NCBI GenBank assembly: GCA_903835235.1
Contig: CAILMF010000006.1
Span: 1-64,000 of the forward strand
From: an uncultured Rhodospirillales bacterium
Lineage (GTDB): Bacteria; Pseudomonadota; Alphaproteobacteria; Acetobacterales; Acetobacteraceae
Reading direction: 5' to 3'
DNA length: 64,000 nucleotides
In this document: in pieces, positions 34,185 through 41,647 of the stretch
How positions within the stretch are numbered: position 1 is the first letter of the stretch
Layout: the number at the start of each line of letters is the position of its first letter
Notes under the pieces: model-generated
The model's input: the letters and a program-made list of their open reading frames with translations, nothing else
Database searches by the model: none
Told to the model about the DNA's origin: nothing
Program-made: the position numbers and the translations under genes

Positions 34185-34547
34185 CTACTTACAGTCCAGC
34201 ACCCGCACGTCGTAGACCGGGTGCTCCAGCATGTTGGCCGCCGGCGTGTTGGCGTACATCCAGCCGCGGAACACCACGCGCGATGCCTCCGGCCGGCGAC
34301 TGTCGGAAATCTCCATCCAGGCCAGCGCGTCCGGCACCTCGTCGGGCGGGCGGGCATTGCAGGTGCGCACGGTGATGCTGATGGCGCCGAAGGCCGTCGG
34401 CGTGTTCAGCGGCGCCCGCAGCACGGAAACCCGCGCGGTTACCTTGTCCAGCACCTGCAATTCGGCGGCCGGCTTGGCCACCCAGCCATCGGCCTGGGCC
34501 AGCGCCGCCACCGGCAGCAGCACGGCCATGGCCAGCAAGCGCTTCAT
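34185..34547 (-). CDS. DUF2155 domain periplasmic protein
   Basis: 120 residues with a signal peptide (MKRLLAMAVLLPVAALAQA) and the DUF2155 core: LQVLDKVTARVSVLRAPLN, AFGAISITVRTCNARPPDEVPDALAWMEI, FRGWMYANTPAANMLEHPVYDVRVLDC with two conserved Cys. This family is limited mostly to alphaproteobacteria and its function is unknown; the constant position beside mlaD and NDUFA12 suggests an envelope role. It overlaps the preceding small gene by ATGA. Confidence 0.88.
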   Translation of the reverse strand: MKRLLAMAVLLPVAALAQADGWVAKPAAELQVLDKVTARVSVLRAPLNTPTAFGAISITVRTCNARPPDEVPDALAWMEISDSRRPEASRVVFRGWMYANTPAANMLEHPVYDVRVLDCK

Positions 34548-34762
34548 GCCTTCACCCGCGGGGTTTCCAGGCTCTCCACCAGCTCGGCCAGCAGGCGCCG
34601 CATCGCCGCCTCATCCACGCCCATCAGCACCGCGTCCTCGAAGGTGTCGCGCAGCACCTGGGCAGCCTCGGCGTGGTTCTCGGCCAGCATCTTCAGCTTC
34701 TCCCGGCAGGAGATCGGCTGGCCGTCGCGCCCCGGCCAGCTGGCGGGGGGCGCCGCGCTCAT
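34544..34762 (-). CDS. Small conserved hypothetical protein between mlaD and DUF2155
   Basis: 72 residues, soluble and mostly helical (CREKLKMLAENHAEAAQVLRDTFEDAVLMGVDEAAMRRLLAELVESL). No family name recognised. ATGA-type overlaps with both mlaD (34759-34762) and the DUF2155 gene (34544-34547) support it as a real, co-translated gene. One Cys in ISCREK might be functional. Probably a cytoplasmic partner of this envelope cluster. Confidence 0.75.
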   Translation of the reverse strand: MSAAPPASWPGRDGQPISCREKLKMLAENHAEAAQVLRDTFEDAVLMGVDEAAMRRLLAELVESLETPRVKA

Positions 34763-35283
34763 CGAGACGGCGTCCCCGGCTGGGCCGGGGTGGTGGGGGT
34801 GCCGGGGGCATTGGCGGGCTGGCTGCTGTTCATCTGCGTGACCGAGAAGATGAAGCGCCCAAGCAGGGATTCAAGCGAGACGCTGCCCTGCGTTTCCGTG
34901 ATGCGCGCCCCATTGGTCAGCAGCTGGTCGGCGCCACCGGGCACCAGGGACACGTACTTGCCGCCCAGCAGACCTTCGGAGGTGATTTCGGCCGAGGTAT
35001 CCTTGGGCAGCCGCAGCGTGCGGTCGACATTCAGGGTGATTTCGGCGGCGAAGCTGGTGGGGTCGATCCGCTGACTGATGACGCTGCCGACCTTGACCCC
35101 GGCGATCCGCACATCCGCGCCATTGTTCAGCCCGTCGATCTTGTCGAACCTGGCGGTCAGGCTGAGGCCGTCCGTCGCGCCGCCGGCGCGGCCGCTGTGC
35201 AGCATGGCATAGCCCAGGAACACGCCGGCGATGCCCAGCACCACGGCGCCGGTCGCCACTTCCGCGATGCTGCGCGTGGCCAT
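34759..35283 (-). CDS. mlaD: MlaD-type MCE protein of phospholipid transport
   Basis: 174 residues. N-terminal membrane anchor at about residues 8-26, then one MCE domain: LTARFDKIDGLNNGADVRIAGVKVGSV, DTSAEITSEGLLGGKYVSLVPGG, and a Pro/Thr-rich tail after the pore-loop region FIFSVTQ. MlaD hexamers carry phospholipids between the outer and inner membranes with the MlaFEB ABC complex, whose genes are not in this window. Two bases separate it from the NDUFA12 gene upstream. Confidence 0.93.
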   Translation of the reverse strand: MATRSIAEVATGAVVLGIAGVFLGYAMLHSGRAGGATDGLSLTARFDKIDGLNNGADVRIAGVKVGSVISQRIDPTSFAAEITLNVDRTLRLPKDTSAEITSEGLLGGKYVSLVPGGADQLLTNGARITETQGSVSLESLLGRFIFSVTQMNSSQPANAPGTPTTPAQPGTPSR

Positions 35284-35285
35284 GG

Positions 35286-35648
35286 TCAGGAACCCGGGGT
35301 CCAGGCTTCGTAGTCGGCCGGGCTGACGGCGCGCTTGCCGCCCTTGCTGTCATGCCCGGGCGGCGCATAGGCCAGCGCGGTGCCGGTCGGGTTGGGCCGG
35401 TGCTGCGCCTGCCAGGGGTAGAGCTGCGTCTCCGGCAGCGGCTCCGCGGTGGTGTGGTGCAGCCAGCCATGCCATTCCGGCGGGACCACGGTGCTCTCGC
35501 TGCCGCCCTTCGCGTAGATCGCGTAGCGCCGCTTGCGGCCATAGCCGCCGGGCATGTCGCCACGGCTTTCATAATAGGCATTGCCGAAGCGGTCGGTGCC
35601 GACCTTGCGGCCCATGAAGGGCGCGAAGACGCGGAACAGGAAGGACAT
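35286..35648 (-). CDS. NADH:ubiquinone oxidoreductase accessory subunit NDUFA12
   Basis: 120 residues, homologous to the mitochondrial B17.2/NDUFA12 complex I subunit kept in alphaproteobacteria. Motifs: VGTDRFGNAYYE, GRKRRYAIYAKGGSESTVVPPEWHGWLHHTTAEPLPE, and HRPNPTGTALAYAPPGH. This is a strong lineage marker. It opens the NDUFA12-mlaD-DUF2155 operon and is divergent from the TSCPD gene with a 157-bp gap that should hold the promoters of both. Confidence 0.95.
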   Translation of the reverse strand: MSFLFRVFAPFMGRKVGTDRFGNAYYESRGDMPGGYGRKRRYAIYAKGGSESTVVPPEWHGWLHHTTAEPLPETQLYPWQAQHRPNPTGTALAYAPPGHDSKGGKRAVSPADYEAWTPGS

Positions 35649-35805
35649 GCAGGCCTCAGGGAAAGCGGCGCGGTTTCAGGGGCACAATCGCACAGCGGCC
35701 GTTGCGGTGCAAAGCCGGCGTTGTCCACAGGATATTGGGTCCGGAAGCGGGCCGACCCCCTAAATACAGCTTCCTGAGTCCTTCGAGCCTTCGTAACCTT
35801 GGGCC

Positions 35806-37341
35806 ATGGCACGTATCAAAGGCACTCTCTGGGATGGTGTGGCGCTGCGGCGCAGCAGGGCGGCGGCAGACCCGGACGCGGCCCCCCGCGCCGTGGCCCT
35901 GCCGGTGGCCTGGGAGGATGACGGCCGCGCCGCCGAGGCGCTGGCCGCCCTGGCGCCCGGCGAAGGCCCCGCCACCCTGGCCCGCGCGGCGGAAAGCTGG
36001 ATCAGCCGGGCGCTGAGCCGCGGCCGCAAGGCCGGCCTGCTGGACGATGCCGGGGCGCTGCACCTGGCCGAGGGACTGCGCGCCCTGCTGCTGGCCCGGC
36101 GCGGCGGCCCGGGGGCCGAAGTCTGGGCGGGCGCCGCCCGGCCGGAGCCGCGCTTCGTGCTGAACCTGCCGGCCTTCCTGGAACCGGAAGGCGGCTTCGA
36201 CCTGGAAGGCTATGCCGAGGCCTGCGGGCTGGGCGTGCTGGCGCTGGACTGCCTGACCGGCGCCAAGGCCACCCGCCTGCGGCTGGGCTTTGCCGACCTG
36301 GCCGGGCTGCTGGCCGCGCTGGGCCTGGAGTATGACAGCGCCGAGGCCCGCGCCGTGGCGGCCGGCATCGCGGCGCTGACCCGTGGCGCGGCGGAAGCCT
36401 GCTCTGGCCAGCTGGCGGAAAAGCTGGGCGCGCGGGAGCCTGTGGCCCTGCTGTGGCCGGCTCCGCCCGGCGAGACCGTGCTGCCCGGCCTGGCCCAGGC
36501 GGCGCGGGCGGCGCTGGATGCGGCGGCGGGCTCTCCGGGCCTGCGCCATGCCGGGCTGGTGGCGCTGGCCCTGCCGGATGCGGCGGAGGCGCTGCTGGGC
36601 GCCGAGGTGGGCGGCCTGGCGCCGATGCCGGGCGCGACCCGGCTGGCACTGGCGCCCTGCGGCGGCGCCGTGGAGTTGCCGACCCGCGCAGCGATGCAGG
36701 CGCAGCGGGCCTTTCCGCAGCGCGCCGCGGGCTTGCTGGCCCCGGTGAACGAGGTGGCGCGCCAGGCGATGCGCGACGCCGTGGCGCCCTTCCTGCACGC
36801 GGCCCCGCCCGGCCCGGTGGCGTTGCCAGCGCCGGCCAGGCCGGTGGCGCGGCCGATGCAGCCGCGGCGGCACAATGGCACCACCATTCATGTGACGGTG
36901 GGCGGCCACCGGGTGGCACTGCGCAGCGCCGAGGATGCCGAGGGCCGCCTGCTGGAGGTGGCCTTCACGCTCTCCAAGGAAGGTGCGGCGTATCGGAGCC
37001 TGATGGACGGCTTTGCCCAGGCGGTGACGCTGGGCCTGGCGCGGGGCGTGCCCCTGGCGGACTACGTCGAGGCCTTTGCCTATACCCGCTTCGGGCCGGC
37101 CGGCGTGGTGGAGGGCGACCCCGCCATTACCCGGGCGACCAGCGTGCTGGACTGGGCCTTCCGGCGCCTGGCGCTGGACTATCTGGGCCGGCGCGACCTG
37201 CCGGAACCCACCGAGGATGATTGCGCGGCGGACACCCTGGGCAGCGCGGCGCAGCTGGGGCCGCTGCTACCGCTGGACCTGCCGGAGTCACCGAATGCCA
37301 GCCCGCGTGGCCGGCGGCGGGGCTTGCGCGTGGTGGCCTGA
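35806..37341 (+). CDS. TSCPD-domain protein related to class II ribonucleotide reductase C-terminus
   Basis: 511 residues. About residues 357-475 form a TSCPD domain: NGTTIHVTVGGHRVALRSAEDAEGRLLEVAF, KEGAAYRSLMDGFAQAVTLGLARGVPLADYVEAFAYTRFGPAGVVEGDPAITRATSVLDWAFRRLALDYLGR, closely matching the C-terminal region of B12-dependent NrdJ. The first 330 residues are Ala/Leu-rich and contain FVLNLPAFLEPEGGFDLEGYAEACGLGVLALDC, reminiscent of part of NrdJ, but the catalytic Cys/Asn/Glu barrel motifs are absent and the length is less than half of NrdJ (about 1,200). It may be a regulatory or derived paralogue. ATG at 35806 was taken. Confidence 0.8.
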   Translation: MARIKGTLWDGVALRRSRAAADPDAAPRAVALPVAWEDDGRAAEALAALAPGEGPATLARAAESWISRALSRGRKAGLLDDAGALHLAEGLRALLLARRGGPGAEVWAGAARPEPRFVLNLPAFLEPEGGFDLEGYAEACGLGVLALDCLTGAKATRLRLGFADLAGLLAALGLEYDSAEARAVAAGIAALTRGAAEACSGQLAEKLGAREPVALLWPAPPGETVLPGLAQAARAALDAAAGSPGLRHAGLVALALPDAAEALLGAEVGGLAPMPGATRLALAPCGGAVELPTRAAMQAQRAFPQRAAGLLAPVNEVARQAMRDAVAPFLHAAPPGPVALPAPARPVARPMQPRRHNGTTIHVTVGGHRVALRSAEDAEGRLLEVAFTLSKEGAAYRSLMDGFAQAVTLGLARGVPLADYVEAFAYTRFGPAGVVEGDPAITRATSVLDWAFRRLALDYLGRRDLPEPTEDDCAADTLGSAAQLGPLLPLDLPESPNASPRGRRRGLRVVA

Positions 37342-37560
37342 CCGCGGCGCTGAACCCTGGCGGTCTCGCGGTTGGCCTGGCGGGGGCAGTCTGCGCAAGC
37401 ACCCCGGACTGGGGCTGGTTGGAGCTTTCCGGCGGAGACCTTTGAATCGCAGGTGAGGGCCGCAGGCGCGGCTTGCCTTGGCGCAGGCGGTGTCGCCTGA
37501 TGGGGGCAGGGCCAGGCGGCCAGGTGGGCGCCGGCGGAACCAAGGGCGGGGAGAGTGCGG

Positions 37561-38079
37561 ATGGCGGGACGGATCGAGGCGAAGCTGGCGGCGCTGGGGA
37601 TTGAGCTGCCGCCCCCACCGGCGCCGATTGCCAGCTATGTCGGCTTCAACGTGGTGGAGACGGCGGCCGACCTGGGCCGGCGCGGGGCGCTGGTGGTGGT
37701 TTCCGGCCAGATTCCGCTGGTGGAGGGCAAGCTGGCCTTCATCGGCAAGCTGGGCACGCCCATCGACAGCAAGCATGGCCGGGCGATTTCGATCGAGCAG
37801 GGGCAGCAGGCGGCCAGGCTGTGCTTCATCAACCTGATGGCGCAGCTGAAGGCGGCCTGTGGCGGCGACCTGGACAAGGTAAAGCGGGTGGTGCGGCTGG
37901 GCGGCTTCATTGCCTGCGGGCCGGATTTCACCCAGCATGCGCTGGTGATGAACGGCGCCTCCGACCTGGCGGTGGAGGTGTTCGGCGAGGCGGGCAAGCA
38001 TGCCCGCACCACCATTGGGGTGCCGAGCCTGCCAGCGGATGCGCCGGTTGAGGTGGAGGGGATGTTCGAGCTGGGCTGA
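37561..38079 (+). CDS. RidA/YjgF family protein
   Basis: 172-residue member of the larger Rid subgroup with an N-terminal extension (EAKLAALGIELPPPPAPIASYV). Core motifs: LVVVSGQIPLVEGKLAFIGKLG, ARLCFINLMAQLKAACGGDLDKVKRVVRLGGFIACGPDF, ARTTIGVPSLPADAPVEVEGMFELG. The Arg of ARTTIG is the substrate-carboxylate residue in RidA deaminases of reactive enamines/imines. ATG 37561 is favoured by GGGGAG; a GTG at 37555 is also possible. The 219-bp gap to the TSCPD gene contains nothing recognisable. Confidence 0.9.
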   Translation: MAGRIEAKLAALGIELPPPPAPIASYVGFNVVETAADLGRRGALVVVSGQIPLVEGKLAFIGKLGTPIDSKHGRAISIEQGQQAARLCFINLMAQLKAACGGDLDKVKRVVRLGGFIACGPDFTQHALVMNGASDLAVEVFGEAGKHARTTIGVPSLPADAPVEVEGMFELG

Positions 38080-38505
38080 GGCCTGGCGGGCCGCCTTGGG
38101 GGCGGAAAGCCAGGAACTGCCTGTTTCGGACAAATGCCCGGGGTGGGGCGGCGGGGCTTGCGGGGAGTGGTCGGGCCGGCGGGTGCGGCTTGGCCGCGGG
38201 TGCGGCCGGTGGCGGTGGCGTGAGTGCCGGTTTCGGACAAATCCCCCGGGGTGGCCGTTGCGGGCAGTGGGGTTTCGGACAAATCCCCCGGGGAGCCCGC
38301 AGCGGGCGGGGGAGGGTTCGGACAACAGCCCGGTTCCCTGGCGGGCGGCGGCGGCAGCGGATGCACGGGGAAAAGAGCGCCGGGCAGCGCGGCCCGGGAT
38401 TGCGAACGTAGCATGAACGCATCGACAAATGCCATAACGTTGGCGCTTCACCCGGGGCAGCAGCCTGCGTAGGCTGCCCCGGGGGAGCCGGGCAGGGAGG
38501 CCGGG
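38080..38505. repeat. 426-bp gene-free region with a four-copy TTTCGGACAAAT repeat
   Basis: No gene supported. The motif TTTCGGACAAAT followed by (G/C)CCC(C)GGGG occurs at 38124-38143, 38231-38251 and 38273-38293, with a degenerate copy TTCGGACAACAGCCCGG at 38317-38333. Spacing is about 107, 42 and 44 bp. Copies 2 and 3 are identical over the whole motif. The CCCCGGGG half is self-complementary. Open frames across this region (VRNP/DKSPG repeats) come from the repeat itself. Confidence 0.8.
38451..38483 (+). promoter_or_regulatory. Large hairpin upstream of the double-GNAT gene
   Basis: CCCGGGGCAG (38451-38460), a CAG bulge and CCT (38464-38466) pair with AGG-CTGCCCCGGG (38471-38483) around a GCGT tetraloop: 13 bp with a 3-nt bulge. 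It ends 22 bp before the ATG at 38506, next to the GGGAGG ribosome binding site. It might be a terminator for the RidA side or a 5' leader structure. Confidence 0.4.
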
Positions 38506-39543
38506 ATGATCGCGATCCGCGCCTTCGATCCGCACGCGGCCTCGGCCGCCGAATGGAGCGCGTACCAACACCTCCGCCGTGCCCGCGCCGAGGAGGATGA
38601 TCCCGGCGAGACACTGCCGTCGGACGCCGATTTCAAGAACGAGTTGCGCCGTCACCGCCCCCTGTTCGAGAGCCGCCGCTTCGTGGCGATGGCGGGGGAT
38701 GCCGTGGCCGGCATGATCGGGTTCGGGTTTCGTCGGCAGGGCACCGCGGATTATGCCGACTACGCGCCCTATTGCGATGCCTGGGGCGGGGTGCTGCGGC
38801 CGTGGCGTCGGCAGGGCGTGGGCTCGGCGCTGCTGCGGCCGCTGGCGGATTTCATGACCGAGCGCGGCAAGGCCCGGGTGACCATCGATGCCCGGGGGCC
38901 GGAGGCGCACGCCTTCCTGACCGCTGTGGGCGCCGAGGCCCGGCATGTGATGCTGCGCAACCGGCTGGACCTGGGCGGGCTGGACCTGGCTGCCGTGGCC
39001 GGGTGGGAGGCGGCGGTGCCGGCGGGGTTGGCCTGGGAAATCCATGCCGGCCAGGTGCCGATGGGCCGGCTGGAAGCGCTGCTGCCGCAGTTCACCCGGC
39101 TATTCGCCGATGTGCCGCTGGGCAGCCTGGACGTGCCGGCGTTGCGCTACGAACTGCCGGCCTATCGCGCCTGGTACGGGGAACTGGATCGCCATGGCGG
39201 AGAGCATCTGCTGGTGCTGCTGCTGGCCGGCGACCAGGTGGCGGCACTCTGCGAAGGCGCCTTCGATGCGCGCTATCCCGACCGGGTGCACCAGTTGCTG
39301 ACGGCGGTGGCGCGGCATTGGCGCGGCCAGGGGCTGGCGCGAGCGGTGAAGGCGGCGATGCTGCGCCTGGTGCGGCAGCGCCATCCCGCGGCGACAAGGA
39401 TGTTCACGATGAACGCCGAGGGCAATGCACCGATCCTGGCGCTCAACCGGCGGCTCGGCTTCGTGCAGGACCGACGCAACGCCAGCTATCAGATCGAACG
39501 CGAGGCCCTGGCCGGCTGGCTGGCGGGGCGGCTGGCGGGTTGA
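38506..39543 (+). CDS. Tandem-domain GNAT acetyltransferase
   Basis: 345 residues with two GNAT folds. Domain 1 (about 1-160) carries the acetyl-CoA motif LRPWRRQGVGSALLRPL; domain 2 (about 180-340) carries RHWRGQGLARAVKAAMLRLV and the C-terminal FTMNAEGNAPILALNRRLGFV. Twin-GNAT proteins are often aminoglycoside, mycothiol or protein acetyltransferases; nothing fixes the substrate. ATG 38506 is preceded by GGGAGGCCGGG. It stands 59 bp before the DUF482 gene. Confidence 0.88.
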   Translation: MIAIRAFDPHAASAAEWSAYQHLRRARAEEDDPGETLPSDADFKNELRRHRPLFESRRFVAMAGDAVAGMIGFGFRRQGTADYADYAPYCDAWGGVLRPWRRQGVGSALLRPLADFMTERGKARVTIDARGPEAHAFLTAVGAEARHVMLRNRLDLGGLDLAAVAGWEAAVPAGLAWEIHAGQVPMGRLEALLPQFTRLFADVPLGSLDVPALRYELPAYRAWYGELDRHGGEHLLVLLLAGDQVAALCEGAFDARYPDRVHQLLTAVARHWRGQGLARAVKAAMLRLVRQRHPAATRMFTMNAEGNAPILALNRRLGFVQDRRNASYQIEREALAGWLAGRLAG

Positions 39544-39602
39544 GCCGGTAGGCTGCAAGAGCACGCTGTTGCATCCGGCGCATCCGGGCCAAACTACCGC
39601 CC

Positions 39603-40769
39603 ATGCCCGACAGCGCGCCCGAACTCTCGCTCTCGCTCCACCGGTCCATCGCCGAGATTCCGGCGGCCGATTGGGATGCCTGCGCCGGGGCGGACAACCC
39701 CTTCGTCAGCCACGCCTTCCTGGCAGCGCTGGAGGATAGCGGCAGCGCCACGGCGCGGACCGGTTGGCTGCCGCAGCATGCGGTGCTGAAAGATGCCTCG
39801 GGCCAGGTGGTGGCCTGCGCGCCGGCCTATGCCAAGTCGCACTCCCAGGGCGAATACGTTTTTGATTTTGGCTGGGCCGATGCCTTCGAGCGGGCGGGCG
39901 GCAGCTATTACCCGAAGTTGCAGGTCTGCGTGCCGTTCAGCCCGGTGCCGGGGCCGCGGCTGTTGGTGCGGCCTGGCTCGGGCGTGCCCGTTACCGCGCT
40001 GGCGCAAGGGTTGCGCCAGGCCTGCGGACAAGCAGGCATGTCCTCCACCCACATCACCTTCTGCCAGCAAGCCGAGTACGAGGCGCTGGGCCAGGCCGGC
40101 TGGTTGCAGCGGCTGGGCATGCAGTTCCATTGGGAAAACCAGGGCTATGGCAGCTTCGACGACTTTCTTGGTGCGCTGAACAGCCGCAAGCGCAAGGCGA
40201 TCAAGCGCGAAAGGCGCGACGCGGCGGCCAGCGGCTATGTGCTGAAGACGCTGCGGGGGCATGAGATAACCAGCAAGCACTGGGCGGCGTTCCACTCGTT
40301 TTACCGGGCGACCACGGACAAGAAGTGGGGGCGCAGTGCGTATCTGACGCCGCGCTTCTGGCCGATGCTGGGGGAACGGCTGGGCGACCGCGTGGTGCTG
40401 ATGGTGGCGGAGCAGGACGGCACGCCGGTGGCCGGCGCGCTGAACCTGCTGGGGACCGAGGCGCTGTACGGCCGCAACTGGGGCGCCGTGGTGCATGCGC
40501 CGTTCCTGCACTTCGAGCTGTGCTATTACCGCGCCATCGACTTTGCCATTGAGCACAAGCTGGCGCGGGTGGAAGCGGGCGCGCAGGGCGAGCACAAGAT
40601 CCAGCGCGGGTATCTGCCGCGGCCGACCTACAGCGTGCATCACATCGAGCATGCGGGGCTGCGGCGGGCGGTGGCGGATTTCCTGAAGCGGGAACGGCCG
40701 GCCATGCTGGCGGAGATGGAGGCCTTGGCGACGCTGTCGCCGTTCAGGAAGGCCGGCGAGGCCGAGTGA
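39603..40769 (+). CDS. DUF482 / peptidogalycan-type GNAT-fold protein
   Basis: 388 residues of the DUF482 (FemAB-like, 'peptidogalycan biosynthesis') family. Motifs: IPAADWDACAGADNPFVSHAFLAALEDSG, CAPAYAKSHSQGEYVFDFGWADAFERAGGSYYPKLQVCVPFSPVPGPRLLV, the FemAB-like RKRKAIKRERR, and AGAQGEHKIQRGYLPRPTYSVHHI at the C-terminus. A cytoplasmic amino-acyl transferase role is inferred from fold only. Its stop overlaps the GTG of the transporter gene. Confidence 0.88.
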   Translation: MPDSAPELSLSLHRSIAEIPAADWDACAGADNPFVSHAFLAALEDSGSATARTGWLPQHAVLKDASGQVVACAPAYAKSHSQGEYVFDFGWADAFERAGGSYYPKLQVCVPFSPVPGPRLLVRPGSGVPVTALAQGLRQACGQAGMSSTHITFCQQAEYEALGQAGWLQRLGMQFHWENQGYGSFDDFLGALNSRKRKAIKRERRDAAASGYVLKTLRGHEITSKHWAAFHSFYRATTDKKWGRSAYLTPRFWPMLGERLGDRVVLMVAEQDGTPVAGALNLLGTEALYGRNWGAVVHAPFLHFELCYYRAIDFAIEHKLARVEAGAQGEHKIQRGYLPRPTYSVHHIEHAGLRRAVADFLKRERPAMLAEMEALATLSPFRKAGEAE

Positions 40770-41647
40770 TCCTGGCCTATGCGCAGTTGGCCGCGGCCAT
40801 GGCGCTGGTGGGCGCCAATGTGGCGGTGGCCAAGCTGTTGGCCGAGGCACTGCCGATTCCGCTGATTGCCTGCCTGCGCTGCGCGCTGGCCTGCCTGGTA
40901 CTGTGGCCGCTGGCCCGGGCCATGGAAGGGCGGGTGCGGGTGGCGCCGGCGGCGCTGCGGAACCTGGCCTGGCAGGCGGTATTCGGCACCGCGCTGTACA
41001 ATGCCGGGCTGCTGGCCGGGCTGCGCCACACCAGCGCGCTGGAGGCCGGCCTGGTGCTGGCGACGCTGCCCGCGGTGGTGGCGCTGGGCAGCGCCGTCTG
41101 GCTGCGGGAGCGATTGGCGCCGAGGCTCTGGGCGGCGGTGGCGTTGGCCAGTTGCGGCATGGCCGGGCTGACCTTGGCGCGCGTCGGCGGCGGCGCAGGC
41201 GGCTCGGCGCTCGGCAATGCGCTGGTGTTCGGCGGGCTGTGCGGGGAGGCGGTCTATGTGTTGCTGGCCAAGCGGCTTGCGGGCCAGGTGCCGGTGGTGA
41301 CCGCCAGCCTGTGGATGCAGGCGTTTTCCGCGTTGGTGCTGCTGCCGTTTGCGCTGCCGGGCGTGGGGGCGGTGGCGGCGTTGGGGGACGCGCGGCTGGC
41401 GGGGTTGCTGCTGTTCCATAGCCTGACGGCCAGCGTGCTGTGCCTGCTGCTGTGGTACGCCGGGCTGCGGCGGGTGCCGGGCGGGGTGGCGGGGGTATTC
41501 ACCGCGTTTCTGCCGGCCAGCGCGGCGGTGCTGGCGGTGTGGGTGCTGGGGGAGCGGTTTTCCGTTTTGCACGCGGTTGGGTTTGCCCTGATGCTGGGCA
41601 GCTTGTTGCTGGCCACTTGGCCGCGGCGGCGGGGGGATGTGGCGTGA
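40766..41647 (+). CDS. EamA/DMT-family exporter
   Basis: 293 residues with about ten predicted membrane helices in two EamA halves (residues about 1-130 and 145-285). Typical features: IPLIACLRCALACLVLWPLA in helix 2, LRHTSALEAGLVLATLPAVVALGSAVWLRERLAPR, and in half two LPASAAVLAVWVLGERFSVLHAVGFALMLGS. GTG start at 40766 inside a GTGA overlap. Probably exports a metabolite such as an amino acid. Its stop again overlaps the next GTG. Confidence 0.9.
   Translation: MILAYAQLAAAMALVGANVAVAKLLAEALPIPLIACLRCALACLVLWPLARAMEGRVRVAPAALRNLAWQAVFGTALYNAGLLAGLRHTSALEAGLVLATLPAVVALGSAVWLRERLAPRLWAAVALASCGMAGLTLARVGGGAGGSALGNALVFGGLCGEAVYVLLAKRLAGQVPVVTASLWMQAFSALVLLPFALPGVGAVAALGDARLAGLLLFHSLTASVLCLLLWYAGLRRVPGGVAGVFTAFLPASAAVLAVWVLGERFSVLHAVGFALMLGSLLLATWPRRRGDVA

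Noticed and set aside
38124-38333. Possible CRISPR array
   Set aside because: Only four copies, with unequal spacing of 107, 42 and 44 bp, a degenerate last copy and no cas genes.
38000-38614. Open frames of 70-230 codons across the 38.1-38.5 kb gap with DKSPG or GGFVRN repeats
   Set aside because: The repeats come from the intergenic 12-mer motif; there is no ribosome binding site and no domain.
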